A stretch of DNA of 64,000 nt from Cryobacterium frigoriphilum (GTDB taxonomy: Bacteria > Actinomycetota > Actinomycetes > Actinomycetales > Microbacteriaceae): positions 62,001 through 126,000 of the forward strand of contig NZ_SOHE01000013.1 in assembly GCF_004403305.1 (NCBI RefSeq). Reading direction: 5' to 3'. Every line of letters begins with the position of its first letter. Within the stretch, counting starts at the first letter, position 1. Below are positions 37,949-46,830 of this stretch, piece by piece. Made by a program: the position numbers and the translations under genes. The notes beneath the pieces were generated by a model, which was given only the letters and a program-made list of their open reading frames with translations, made no database searches and had not been told where the DNA came from.

Positions 37949-37954
37949 AGCGTA
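37949..37954 (-). promoter_or_regulatory. -10 hexamer TACGCT upstream of the DUF2332 mini-frame
   Basis: Six bases before the mini-frame ATG and 20 before the DUF2332 start; no Shine-Dalgarno lies between -10 and mini-frame. Confidence 0.5.
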
Positions 37955-38098
37955 GGCAGAATCAGCGCGCTGTCACCTCCCCCGTGTCGGGGCCCGCTCA
38001 TCTTGTGCCCGCAATTTGCCGGTTAGGCTGGAAACCGGGGCGAAGACGCCACAAGCGCCTCGTTTCGCCCCCTCACCGAAACCGAAATGGAGAACCTA

Positions 38099-40657
38099 TT
38101 GCCAGGAGAAAACCTCACCCGGATCGAAGCTCAGGAGCGCGCCGCGCTCGTCAGCGTTCACTCCTATGCCGTGAACCTTGACCTCACCACGGGACCAGAG
38201 CTCTTCGCCAGCACGACCACCGTGAAGTTCGCGGCGACCGTCGGCTCCTCCACCTTCATCGATGCCATCACGCGCAACGTGCACAGCGTCACCCTCAACG
38301 GAACCGAACTCGACGCATCCGTCGTGAGCGACGGCATCCGAATTCAGCTCGAGAATCTCAGTGCCGAGAACGAGTTGACCGTCGTGGCCGACGCCGTGTA
38401 CACGAACACCGGCGAGGGTCTGCACCGTTTCGTCGACCCGGTCGACAACGAGGTATACCTGTACAGCCAGTTCGAGGTGCCCGATTCCCGCCGCGTCTTC
38501 GCGGTCTTCGAACAGCCCGACCTCAAAGCCACCTTCCAGTTCACGGTGACCGCACCGCGCGAGTGGGAAGTCATCTCCAACTCCGTCACCCCCGAACCGA
38601 CGGATGCCCCGGCCGGCCCCGCCGGCGAAGCCCGCGGCACCTGGGCCTTCGCGCCCACGCACACCATCTCGAGCTACATCACCGCTCTCGTCGCCGGCCC
38701 GTACGCCGTCGTGCGCAGCGAACTCACCTCGAGCGACGGCCGCATCATTCCGCTCGGCGTCTTCAGCCGCAAGAGCCTCTCGGAGTACCTCGACGCCGAC
38801 TACATCCTCGAGAAGACCCGCCAGGGCTTCGCGTACTACGAGGAGAAGTTTCAGTACGCGTACCCCTTCGACAAGTACGACCAGATGTTCGTGCCCGAGT
38901 TCAACGCGGGCGCCATGGAAAACGCCGGCGCGGTCACCTTCACCGAGAGCTACATCTTCCGCTCCAAGGTCACCGACGCCGTGCGCGAGCGCCGCGTCGT
39001 CACGATTCTGCACGAGCTGGCCCACATGTGGTTCGGCGATCTGGTGACCATGAAGTGGTGGAACGACCTGTGGCTCAACGAGAGCTTCGCCGAGTGGGCG
39101 TCGACGATCGCGACCGCCGAGGCCACCGAATGGCACGAGGCCTGGACCACCTTCGCCGTGATGGAGAAGAGCTGGGCCTACAAGCAGGACCAGCTGCCCT
39201 CGACCCACCCGGTCGTCGCCACGATCACCGACCTCGACGATGTGCTCGTCAACTTCGACGGCATCACCTACGCCAAGGGCGGGTCGGTGCTCAAGCAGCT
39301 CGTCGCCTGGGTCGGCATCGATGCCTTCTTCACCGGCGTCGGCTCCTACTTTCAGAAGCACCAGTGGGGCAACACCGAACTGCGCGACCTGCTCGCGGAA
39401 CTGGAGATCGCCAGCGGCCGTGAACTCGGCGACTGGGCGGCACTCTGGCTCGAGACGGCCGGCGTCAACACACTGCGCCCCTCGATCACCGTCGACGACC
39501 TCGGTGACATCACCGCGTTCACCGTGCTGCAGACCGCCGCGGCGGACTACCCCACGATTCGCCCGCACCGCCTCGCGATCGGCTTCTACGACTTCGACGG
39601 CGACAAGCTCGTGCGCACCCACCGCGTCGAGCTCGACGTCGACGGAGCGGCGACGGATGTCCCCGAGCTCGTCGGCCGCGCTCGCCCGGCCCTCGTGCTG
39701 CTCAACGATGACGACCTCGCGTACGCGAAGATCCGTCTCGACGAGGTCTCGCAGGCCACGGCAATCGCGCACCTCGCCGCGATCGAGAGCCCGCTGACCC
39801 GCGCCCTGGTCTGGGGCTCGGTCTGGGACGCGACCCGCGACGCCGAAACCCCGGCGCGCGATTTCGTGTCGCTCGTGCTCGGCAACATCGGCACCGAAAC
39901 CGAATCGACGATCCTGCGCACGGTACTCGGCCAGGTCATTCTCACGGCCAGCTATTACGTGGCCCCGGAGCGCAGCACCGGCACCCTCGAGCAGGTAGCG
40001 GATGCCCTCTGGGCGCTCGCGACGTCGGCGGAGGCCGGCAGCGACGCCCAGTTCCAGTTCGTGAAGTTCTTCGCCTCCGTCGCCTCGACCGACGCGCACC
40101 TTGCCGCGGTCGCGGCCCTGCGTGACGGCTCGGCGCCGCTCGCGGGCCTCGAGATCGACACGGACCTGGCCTGGGAACTGCTGATCGCCCTCGTCGCCGG
40201 CGGCCAGGCCGGCACCGCGCAGATCGACGCGGCCCTCGCGGCGGACAACACCGCGACCGGTGCCCAGTCGGCCGCCAACGCGCGGGCGTCACTGCCCACG
40301 GCCGCCGGCAAGCAGGCCGCCTGGGACTCGCTGGTCGTCGTCGACACGGCGCCGAACACGATCGTGCGCACCACCGCCGCCGGGTTTCTGCGGGCACACG
40401 ACAAGACGCTGCTCGAACCCTTCGTCGCCCAGTACTTCGATGCCCTGCAGACTGTGTGGGAGGCCCGCAGCTTCTCGATCGCCGAGGCACTCGTGATCGG
40501 CCTGTACCCGTCACCGCTGTCGAATCAGGCCCTGGTTGACGCGACCCGGGCCTGGCTGGCCGCGAACGACCAGCCGGTCGCGCTGCGTCGCCTGGTGATC
40601 GAGAACCTGGCCGGCGTGGAACGATCGCTCGCCGTGCAGGCCCGCGACGCCCAGTAG
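38099..40657 (+). CDS. pepN: aminopeptidase N (M1 family)
   Basis: Zinc aminopeptidase that removes N-terminal residues from peptides in the cytosol. GAMEN substrate motif at 271-275, HELAH zinc motif at 305-309 with the second Glu in NESFAEW, and a helical ERAP1-like C-terminal domain. 852 residues, the typical actinobacterial size. I chose the TTG at 38099 (MPGENLTRIEA, the family start) because GGAGAAC lies seven bases upstream; an ATG four codons earlier overlaps that ribosome binding site. A TAGGCT -10-like hexamer (38024-38029) suggests a leader of about 62 bases. Confidence 0.93.
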   Translation: MPGENLTRIEAQERAALVSVHSYAVNLDLTTGPELFASTTTVKFAATVGSSTFIDAITRNVHSVTLNGTELDASVVSDGIRIQLENLSAENELTVVADAVYTNTGEGLHRFVDPVDNEVYLYSQFEVPDSRRVFAVFEQPDLKATFQFTVTAPREWEVISNSVTPEPTDAPAGPAGEARGTWAFAPTHTISSYITALVAGPYAVVRSELTSSDGRIIPLGVFSRKSLSEYLDADYILEKTRQGFAYYEEKFQYAYPFDKYDQMFVPEFNAGAMENAGAVTFTESYIFRSKVTDAVRERRVVTILHELAHMWFGDLVTMKWWNDLWLNESFAEWASTIATAEATEWHEAWTTFAVMEKSWAYKQDQLPSTHPVVATITDLDDVLVNFDGITYAKGGSVLKQLVAWVGIDAFFTGVGSYFQKHQWGNTELRDLLAELEIASGRELGDWAALWLETAGVNTLRPSITVDDLGDITAFTVLQTAAADYPTIRPHRLAIGFYDFDGDKLVRTHRVELDVDGAATDVPELVGRARPALVLLNDDDLAYAKIRLDEVSQATAIAHLAAIESPLTRALVWGSVWDATRDAETPARDFVSLVLGNIGTETESTILRTVLGQVILTASYYVAPERSTGTLEQVADALWALATSAEAGSDAQFQFVKFFASVASTDAHLAAVAALRDGSAPLAGLEIDTDLAWELLIALVAGGQAGTAQIDAALAADNTATGAQSAANARASLPTAAGKQAAWDSLVVVDTAPNTIVRTTAAGFLRAHDKTLLEPFVAQYFDALQTVWEARSFSIAEALVIGLYPSPLSNQALVDATRAWLAANDQPVALRRLVIENLAGVERSLAVQARDAQ

Positions 40658-40680
40658 CCCAGAACCGCTTTTCCTGACAG

Positions 40681-40717
40681 CCGAGGCCCCGCATCCCTAA
40701 CGGATGCGGGGCCTCGG
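40681..40717 (+). terminator. 16-bp hairpin terminator after pepN
   Basis: CCGAGGCCCCGCATCC and its complement flank a five-base loop, 23 bases after the pepN stop. No T tract follows. Confidence 0.7.
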
Positions 40718-40768
40718 CCGGTGCTGTCCCAGACTTCACCGAAAGCGTCTGCCTAAACTGGCAGCACT

Positions 40769-41956
40769 ATGAACTGGGATACCGTGTGGACCGACTTCGA
40801 GGCCTACCTGGCCAAAATCAACTGGATCGGCATCTGGGAGACGCTCTTCTCGATTGTCGCCATCATCGTGCTGGCCTTCGCGCTGCGGTGGGTGCTGCAG
40901 TTCGTCATTCGGCGCGTCGTCCAGCAGATCGTGTCTGGCGTCAAGAAGAACCAAAAGGTCGACGACACCCAGGCCCTCAACGTCTCCCCCCTCGCCGCCG
41001 TACGGGTCGTACAGCGCTCCCGCACCCTCGGGTCGGTGCTCGCCAACATCGTCAACGTCTTCATTCTGATCACCGCGATCCTGCTGATCGTGCAGCGCAT
41101 CAGCCCGGACATCCTCGGCTCGTTCGCGCTGCTGACGGCGGCGATCGGTGCCGGTCTCGGTTTCGGCGCCCAGAACATCGTCAAGGACATTCTCAACGGC
41201 CTGTTCATGGTCGTGGAAGACCAGATCGGCGTGGGCGACATCGTCGACGTGGGATTCGCATCCGGTGTCGTCGAGACCGTGGGAATTCGCATCACCCAGG
41301 TGCGTGATGTCGACGGAACCCTCTGGTTTGTGCGCAACGGCGAGATCCTGCGCGTGGGCAACATGTCGCAGGGCTGGGCGCGGGTCATCATCGACCTCGC
41401 GATTCCCTACAGCTCCGACGTGGAGGCCGTGCAGACCGAACTGCTGCGCGTCGCGACGGCCCTCGCGTCGAGCCGCAAGTGGCGTTCGGTCATTCTCGAG
41501 AAGCCTGAGATCTGGGGCCTCGAGTCAATCAGCGCCGAGGCCCTCGTCACCCGCCTGGTCGTCAAGACGCGAGTCTCGGCCAAGTGGGACTTCGCTCGAG
41601 ACCTGCGCCTGCACATGAAGAAGGCCCTCGACGGCGTTGGCGTCTCGCTCACCCCGCTCAACAGCGTCATCATGACCGGCGCCGACGGCGCCATCGAGTC
41701 CGGCACCGAGTTCGATCCGGATGCGAGCACGATCGACGCCGCCGAAGAGGCCGCCGCGGCCGTTCCCGACGCCGTGGCGCACGTACGCACCGCGCCGGTT
41801 CCCGTGCGCCGCCAGCCGCGTGCCCCGCGCAAGTCCAAGACGGCGCCGGCCGAGGCGCCCGCCCCGAAGACCCCAGCCCCGAAGACCCCGGCGAAGCCGC
41901 TGCCGGTCGTCAAGTCCGCTCCGGACCCGCAGACAAGAGGCGACGACGGCGACTAG
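40769..41956 (+). CDS. mscS: small-conductance mechanosensitive channel (MscS family)
   Basis: 395 residues. Two or three membrane segments lead to the pore-lining helix and beta domain signature (GAGLGFGAQNIVKDILNGLFMVVEDQIGVGDIV, about 125-157), then the cytoplasmic alpha/beta domain. The C-terminal 90 residues form a Pro/Ala/Lys-rich tail (APKTPAPKTPAK) that is unusual in length. It should release osmolytes on hypo-osmotic shock. TAAACT nine bases before the ATG and no ribosome binding site suggest a very short leader. Confidence 0.92.
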   Translation: MNWDTVWTDFEAYLAKINWIGIWETLFSIVAIIVLAFALRWVLQFVIRRVVQQIVSGVKKNQKVDDTQALNVSPLAAVRVVQRSRTLGSVLANIVNVFILITAILLIVQRISPDILGSFALLTAAIGAGLGFGAQNIVKDILNGLFMVVEDQIGVGDIVDVGFASGVVETVGIRITQVRDVDGTLWFVRNGEILRVGNMSQGWARVIIDLAIPYSSDVEAVQTELLRVATALASSRKWRSVILEKPEIWGLESISAEALVTRLVVKTRVSAKWDFARDLRLHMKKALDGVGVSLTPLNSVIMTGADGAIESGTEFDPDASTIDAAEEAAAAVPDAVAHVRTAPVPVRRQPRAPRKSKTAPAEAPAPKTPAPKTPAKPLPVVKSAPDPQTRGDDGD

Positions 41957-41981
41957 AGGTTGCGCGTGGCAGACTTGACGA

Positions 41982-42455
41982 GTGACTTCATCGAACCCTG
42001 AACCCAGCACCAGCCCGGCGTCGCCGGTCGGACCTTCCGAGATCCGTATCCGCGACGGCAAGAACGGCGCCGTGCTCGGCACCACGTTCTACGAGCAGGT
42101 CGGCGGGCGGGCGTTCTTCGAGAAGCTCGTGCACGAGTTCTACAAGGGCGTCGCCACCGACGAACTGTTGAGGCCGATGTACCCCGACGCGGACCTCGGC
42201 CCCGCCGAGAACCGGCTCGTGATGTTCCTCGAGCAGTACTGGGGCGGCCCCGGAACCTACAGCGAACAGCGCGGCCACCCGCGGCTACGCCAGCGCCACC
42301 AGGGGTTCAAGGTCAGCCCGAAGGCCCGTGACCACTGGCTCGCCCACATGCGCGTCGCCGTGGATTCCTGCGACCTACCGCCGCTTCAGCGGGAGACGCT
42401 CTGGGACTACCTCGACCGCGCCGCGCAGTCGCTGCTCAATACCTTCGACGACTGA
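41982..42455 (+). CDS. glbO: group II truncated haemoglobin GlbO
   Basis: 157 residues with about 35 disordered N-terminal residues. Proximal His106 (RQRHQGF), Trp119 at G8 (DHWLAHM) and TFYEQVGG at the A/B helices identify a group II (O) trHb. It likely handles oxygen, NO or redox chemistry. The GTG start fits a CAGACT hexamer six bases upstream. It begins 25 bases after the mscS stop; cotranscription is possible. Confidence 0.92.
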   Translation: MTSSNPEPSTSPASPVGPSEIRIRDGKNGAVLGTTFYEQVGGRAFFEKLVHEFYKGVATDELLRPMYPDADLGPAENRLVMFLEQYWGGPGTYSEQRGHPRLRQRHQGFKVSPKARDHWLAHMRVAVDSCDLPPLQRETLWDYLDRAAQSLLNTFDD

Positions 42456-42470
42456 TCCGGCCGAACCCGC

Positions 42471-43136
42471 CTAGCTTTTCACGAGGACGTGTCCGCGGGA
42501 GGTGCTGAGGCGCATCCAGGACCCGGCCTGAAAGAGCCGCACGGGTTCATCCGCGCTCAGAAAACCCAGGCTGAAGGCGGCGAAGGCGGCACCCGCGGGC
42601 ACTCCGGTCAGGTCGCCGAGGCCCTCAAGCGGTCGGCCCCAGACCTCGGAGCGCACCCGCTGCACGATCTGTTCGCCGGTTCCGGTGGGGATCACCGCGG
42701 CAACCTCATCGATTCCAGCACGGGCGGCGGCCTCGAGGGCGGCGGCATCCGCGTGCCCACGCGGCTCCCAGCCCGAGCGCGGCGGGGAAATACCCGCCCA
42801 GCTGACCGTGGTGGTCTCGAACGGCACCGGAACGGGCACCGGGGCATCCGTCACTCGGTCCGACACCGGCAGGTGCGCGATGCGATCGAGCACCGCGCGC
42901 ACGGTCACGACGGTATTGAGTACGACCGGTTCGGTGAGCCCGAAGGTGCGCAGGCCCAGCACCGTCGGGCTCGAATCGAGCAGCCCACGCCGGTAGAGCA
43001 CAGCGCTGTACACGAGCAGCACGGTGTCGGCGGCGATCAGGCGCACCGAACCGTCCTCGACGCGGGCGGCGCGGGCGAGGTACACCTGCAGGTCGCTGAG
43101 GGCATGGGAATCGCTGAGAGAAATTGTGGTGCTCAT
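42471..43136 (-). CDS. hypothetical protein, conserved-type
   Basis: 221 residues from the ATG at 43136 (a TTG two codons upstream is also possible). I recognise no domain. The first half is aliphatic with a soluble alpha/beta look; the central part contains a short Val-Pro repeat (APVPVPVPF). No signal peptide. It ends 16 bases beyond the converging glbO stop and diverges from tesB over a compact shared promoter region. Confidence 0.7.
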   Translation of the reverse strand: MSTTISLSDSHALSDLQVYLARAARVEDGSVRLIAADTVLLVYSAVLYRRGLLDSSPTVLGLRTFGLTEPVVLNTVVTVRAVLDRIAHLPVSDRVTDAPVPVPVPFETTTVSWAGISPPRSGWEPRGHADAAALEAAARAGIDEVAAVIPTGTGEQIVQRVRSEVWGRPLEGLGDLTGVPAGAAFAAFSLGFLSADEPVRLFQAGSWMRLSTSRGHVLVKS

Positions 43137-43148
43137 CTGCAATCTAAA

Positions 43149-43160
43149 CTACCAAGGTAG
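43149..43160. promoter_or_regulatory. CTACCAAGGTAG palindrome in a divergent promoter
   Basis: Perfect 5+2+5 palindrome. A minus-strand -10 (TAGATT/TAGTTT, 43141-43151) and a plus-strand -10 (TAGGGT, 43158-43163) lie at its edges. The tesB and hypothetical-gene promoters therefore overlap. Confidence 0.45.
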
Positions 43161-43208
43161 GGTGACTGTTCTTGTCGGCCGCGATCATTCCCCGCCTGAG
43201 GAGGCTCC

Positions 43209-44084
43209 ATGCACATTCCAATGCAGGGTTTTTTGACCGCCCTCGACCTGACCGACACCGGCGCCCGCACCGACGAAGACATTTTCACGGGTCCCTCACA
43301 GTGGATGCCGCTCGGCCGTGTTTTCGGCGGGCAGGTACTCGCACAGTCCCTCGTCGCCGCAATGCGCACCGTGCCGGACGATCGGCACGTGCACTCGATG
43401 CACGGCTATTTCCTGCGGCCCGGCGACGTCAACCACCCGATCACCTTCTCGGTCGAGCGCATCCACGACGGTCGGTCGTTTTCCACGCGGCGCACCCAGT
43501 GCTACCAGAACGGCGTGCCGATTCTGTCGATGATCGCGTCGTTCCAGGACTCCGACGAGGGGCTCGAGCACCACATCGAGATGCCGGCTGACGTCCCCGA
43601 CCCGGAATCGCTGCCGACCGCACAGGAGTCCCTGAAGCACATCGACCACGGCGTGGCCCGTTTTTGGTCGACGGAGCGCCCGTTCGACATGCGGCATGTG
43701 CCGTCACCGATCTACCTCAAGGTCGACGGGGAACACACCTCACGGCAGGCCGTGTGGATGAAGACGTTCCTGCCGATGCCCGACGATCCCGACCTGCACC
43801 GTGCGGCACTCGCCTACGCGAGCGACTACTCGATCATGGAGCCGATCCTGCGCCGCCACGGCGTGGCGTGGTCCTCCCCCGGCCTCAAGGTCGCGAGCCT
43901 CGACCACGCCATGTGGTGGCACCGTTTCGGCCGGGTCGACGAATGGCTGCTGTACGTGCAGGACTCCCCCTCGGCTCAGGGCGGCCGCGGGCTGGCCACC
44001 GGCAGCATCTTCAGCCGCGAGGGCGTGCTGCTGGCGACCGTCGCCCAGGAGGGCATGTTGCGCGTTCCCATCGTTCTTGAATAG
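43209..44084 (+). CDS. tesB: acyl-CoA thioesterase II
   Basis: 291 residues forming the double hotdog fold of TesB. The signatures are GRVFGGQVLAQSLVAA, HSMHGYFLRPGD and, in the C-terminal half, ASLDHAMWWHRFGRVDEWLLY with the catalytic Asp/Thr/Gln region near the end. It hydrolyses acyl-CoA to free acid and CoA. GAGGAGG precedes the ATG, so unlike many neighbours it has a leader of about 40 bases from the TAGGGT hexamer. Confidence 0.93.
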   Translation: MHIPMQGFLTALDLTDTGARTDEDIFTGPSQWMPLGRVFGGQVLAQSLVAAMRTVPDDRHVHSMHGYFLRPGDVNHPITFSVERIHDGRSFSTRRTQCYQNGVPILSMIASFQDSDEGLEHHIEMPADVPDPESLPTAQESLKHIDHGVARFWSTERPFDMRHVPSPIYLKVDGEHTSRQAVWMKTFLPMPDDPDLHRAALAYASDYSIMEPILRRHGVAWSSPGLKVASLDHAMWWHRFGRVDEWLLYVQDSPSAQGGRGLATGSIFSREGVLLATVAQEGMLRVPIVLE

Positions 44085-44141
44085 CGTGGAGACCGTGTTG
44101 CCGTACGCTTTCCCCCCGATCCGCTGACCCCGAGGAGCACC

Positions 44142-44570
44142 ATGACGAACACGTCCGACCTGTCCCGCCGATCCCTGCTCGTTCTCGGCGGGGCCGGTTC
44201 AGCCCTCGCCCTGGCGGCGTGCGCTCCCTCCGGCTCAGAAACGGATGCCGAGACCCCCGACGCGAGCGCCTCGAGCGCCCCCGAGCAGGTCGCCACGCTC
44301 GCGGAGATCCCCGTCGGCGGCGGCATCGCGGTCATGGTTGCCGGGCAGCCCGTCGTGCTCTCCCAGCCGACCGCTGGAACGGTCGTGGGTTTCAGCGCGA
44401 TCTGCACGCACCAGGGCTGTGTCGTCGCCCCGGTCGGAGCCGAGTTCGACTGCCCGTGCCACGAGTCGAAGTTTGACGGCACGACCGGTGACGTGCTCGG
44501 CGGGCCGGCTCCGCGCGCGCTCGACGCCGTGACCGTGACGGTCGACGGTGAGGCCGTGCTCGTCGGTTAG
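44142..44570 (+). CDS. Rieske [2Fe-2S] lipoprotein
   Basis: 142 residues. N-terminal SRRSLLVLGG is a twin-arginine-like signal, with lipobox LAAC at Cys27, so the protein is exported (probably folded) and membrane anchored. A 25-residue acidic Ser-rich linker leads to a small Rieske domain with ligands Cys88/His90 (CTHQGC) and Cys104/His107 (CPCHESKF); Cys93 and Cys106 supply the disulfide. It is too small to be the bc1 QcrA subunit. The electron partner is unknown. Confidence 0.9.
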   Translation: MTNTSDLSRRSLLVLGGAGSALALAACAPSGSETDAETPDASASSAPEQVATLAEIPVGGGIAVMVAGQPVVLSQPTAGTVVGFSAICTHQGCVVAPVGAEFDCPCHESKFDGTTGDVLGGPAPRALDAVTVTVDGEAVLVG

Positions 44571-44584
44571 CCGCTCGCGCGGCC

Positions 44585-44644
44585 CCGTCACGACAAGCGG
44601 ATACGACGCTCACGAACGCTCAAGCCATCCGCTTTTCGTCACGG
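44585..44644. terminator. hairpin between convergent Rieske and 4HBT genes
   Basis: 18-bp arms with two mismatches (containing CAAGCGGAT and ATCCGCTTTTCG) around a 24-base loop, filling almost the whole convergent gap. Likely a bidirectional terminator. Confidence 0.6.
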
Positions 44645-45136
44645 TCAGCGTCGGGCGAAGACCACCGGTTCATCGAGGTAGGGCGTCCAGGCGGCACGCT
44701 CGACATCGTTGATCCTGCGGGGGCGCTCGCTGTGCGCGTCGACGAGCACGATCGTTGTACTGGCACGAGCAAACAGCAGCTCGGGCGCTACCCCGACCGG
44801 ACTCCACACCTCGTAGCAGACATCGAGGCTCGCGCCGCCGAGCTTGCCCAGCCAGAGCCGCACATCCAGCGGCTGGCGCAGGTACGGCACCGGCGCCAGG
44901 TACTCGATCTCCTGACGTGCGATGAGGCTGAGCGTCGCCGCCCCCGGTCGCCCATCGAGCACCGCGGTGCTCACGACGGTCGTGCTCGCGCCGACCGCCG
45001 GAGCATCAGCTTCGTCGGTCACCCAGAACGCCTGGATGCGCGCCTCTTCGAGCAGGCGCAGCATCTCGGCGTTGTTCACGTGCCCGTAGGCATCGAGGTC
45101 TGACCAGCGCAGGCTGATCGGTACGTGCAGCTTCAC
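44645..45136 (-). CDS. hotdog-fold acyl-CoA thioesterase (4HBT family)
   Basis: 163 residues with the 4HBT signature WSDLDAYGHVNNAEMLRLLEEAR, where the Asp is the usual catalytic residue. Single hotdog domain; acts on an unknown acyl-CoA. The GTG start lies six bases after the ettA stop, so it is probably translated from the ettA transcript. Confidence 0.88.
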   Translation of the reverse strand: MKLHVPISLRWSDLDAYGHVNNAEMLRLLEEARIQAFWVTDEADAPAVGASTTVVSTAVLDGRPGAATLSLIARQEIEYLAPVPYLRQPLDVRLWLGKLGGASLDVCYEVWSPVGVAPELLFARASTTIVLVDAHSERPRRINDVERAAWTPYLDEPVVFARR

Positions 45137-45142
45137 GCTGGC

Positions 45143-46825
45143 CTAGTCCCGGGTGAGCTTGCGATACGCGGACCGGTGCGGCTTCGCCGCGTCGGGGCCG
45201 AGGCGCTCGATCTTGTTCTGCTCGTACGACTCGAAGTTGCCCTCAAACCAGTACCAGTTGGCCGGGTCGGCATCCGTTCCCTCGTAGGAGAGGATGTGCG
45301 TGGCGACGCGGTCGAGAAACCACCGGTCGTGAGTGATGACCACGGCACAGCCGGGAAACTCGAGCAGGGCATTTTCGAGCGAACCCAGGGTTTCGACGTC
45401 GAGGTCGTTAGTGGGCTCGTCGAGCAGCAACAGGTTGCCGCCCTGCTTCAGCGTGAGCGCGAGGTTGAGGCGGTTGCGCTCTCCACCGGAGAGCACGCCA
45501 GCCTTCTTCTGCTGGTCGGGGCCCTTGAAGCCGAACGTCGACACGTACGCGCGCGAGGGAATCTCGGTGCGGCCGACCTGAATGTAGTCCTGCCCGTCGG
45601 ACACGACTTCCCAGAGGGTCTTGTTCGGGTCGATGCCGCCGCGGTCTTGGTCGACGTAGGAGATGTCGACCGTCTCACCGATGCGCAGCTCGCCGCCGTC
45701 AAGCGGCTCCTTGCCGACAATCGTCTTGAACAGTGTCGTCTTACCGACACCGTTCGGGCCGATGATGCCGACGATACCGTTGCGGGGCAGGGTGAAGCTC
45801 AGGTTGTTGATCAGCAGGCGACCGTCGAAGCCCTTCTCGAGCTTCGTGGCGTCGATGACCTGGGCTCCGAGGCGCGGGCCGACCGGAATCTGAATCTCTT
45901 CGAAGTCGAGCTTGCGCGTACTTTCGGCCGCGGTGACCATCTCTTCGTAACGGGCCAGGCGCGCCTTCGACTTGACCTGACGGCCCTTGGCGTTGGAGCG
46001 CACCCACTCGAGCTCGTCGGCGAGCCGACGGCTGAGCTTGGCGTCTTTCTTGCCCTGCACGAGCAGACGCTCCTGCTTCTTCTCGAGGTAGGTCGAGTAG
46101 TTGCCCTCGTAGGGGTACAGGTGACCTCGGTCGATTTCGGCGATCCACTCGGCGACGTGATCGAGAAAGTACCGGTCGTGGGTGACGGCGAGCACGGCGC
46201 CCGGGTACTTGGCGAGGTGCTGCTCGAGCCACAGCACGCTCTCGGCATCGAGGTGGTTAGTGGGCTCGTCGAGCAGCAGCAGGTCGGGCTTCTGCAGCAG
46301 CAGCTTGGTCAGCGCCACGCGGCGCTTCTCACCACCCGACAGGTTGGCGACGGAGTAGTCTCCCGGCGGTGTGCGCAGCGCGTCCATCGCCTGCTCAAGC
46401 TGGGAGTCGAGGTCCCAGGCATCGGCGGCGTCAATGGCCTCCTGAAGAACACCCATCTCTTCGAGCAGAGCATCGAAGTCGGCGTCGGGCTCGGCCAGGG
46501 CGAGGCTGATCTCATTGAAACGATCGACCTTGGCCTTGATCGGGCCGACGCCCTCCTGCACGTTTTCCAGCACCGTCTTGGTCTCGTCGAGCTGCGGTTC
46601 CTGCATGAGGATGCCGACGCTGTAGCCGGGCGACAGGCGGGCTTCACCGTTGCTCGGTGTATCGAGGCCGGCCATGATCTTGAGGATCGTGGATTTTCCC
46701 GCGCCGTTCGGCCCGACAACGCCAATCTTGGCGCCGGGGAAGAACGACATGGTGACGTCGTCGAGGATGAGTTTTTCGCCGATTGCCTTGCGGGCACGGA
46801 CCATTGAGTAAATAAATTCGGCCAT
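45143..46825 (-). CDS. ettA: energy-dependent translational throttle protein EttA (ABC-F)
   Basis: 560-residue soluble ABC-F ATPase that binds the ribosomal E site and links translation to ATP level. Two ABC domains have Walker A GPNGAGKST and GPNGVGKTT, and signatures LSGGEKRRVAL and LSGGERNRLNL. The arm and linker lie between them, rich in basic residues (KSKARLARYEEM). No membrane segments. I chose the ATG at 46825 (MAEFIYSM, the family start). It is five bases after the DUF6993 gene stop. Confidence 0.95.
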   Translation of the reverse strand: MAEFIYSMVRARKAIGEKLILDDVTMSFFPGAKIGVVGPNGAGKSTILKIMAGLDTPSNGEARLSPGYSVGILMQEPQLDETKTVLENVQEGVGPIKAKVDRFNEISLALAEPDADFDALLEEMGVLQEAIDAADAWDLDSQLEQAMDALRTPPGDYSVANLSGGEKRRVALTKLLLQKPDLLLLDEPTNHLDAESVLWLEQHLAKYPGAVLAVTHDRYFLDHVAEWIAEIDRGHLYPYEGNYSTYLEKKQERLLVQGKKDAKLSRRLADELEWVRSNAKGRQVKSKARLARYEEMVTAAESTRKLDFEEIQIPVGPRLGAQVIDATKLEKGFDGRLLINNLSFTLPRNGIVGIIGPNGVGKTTLFKTIVGKEPLDGGELRIGETVDISYVDQDRGGIDPNKTLWEVVSDGQDYIQVGRTEIPSRAYVSTFGFKGPDQQKKAGVLSGGERNRLNLALTLKQGGNLLLLDEPTNDLDVETLGSLENALLEFPGCAVVITHDRWFLDRVATHILSYEGTDADPANWYWFEGNFESYEQNKIERLGPDAAKPHRSAYRKLTRD

Positions 46826-46830
46826 AGTGC

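Noticed and set aside
38096..40099. 667-codon open frame antisense to pepN
   Set aside because: Shadow frame; pepN has intact GAMEN and HELAH motifs.
44142..44570. QcrA, the Rieske subunit of the bc1 complex
   Set aside because: Too short, lacks the multiple membrane helices of actinobacterial QcrA, has a lipobox, and no qcrB/qcrC are nearby.
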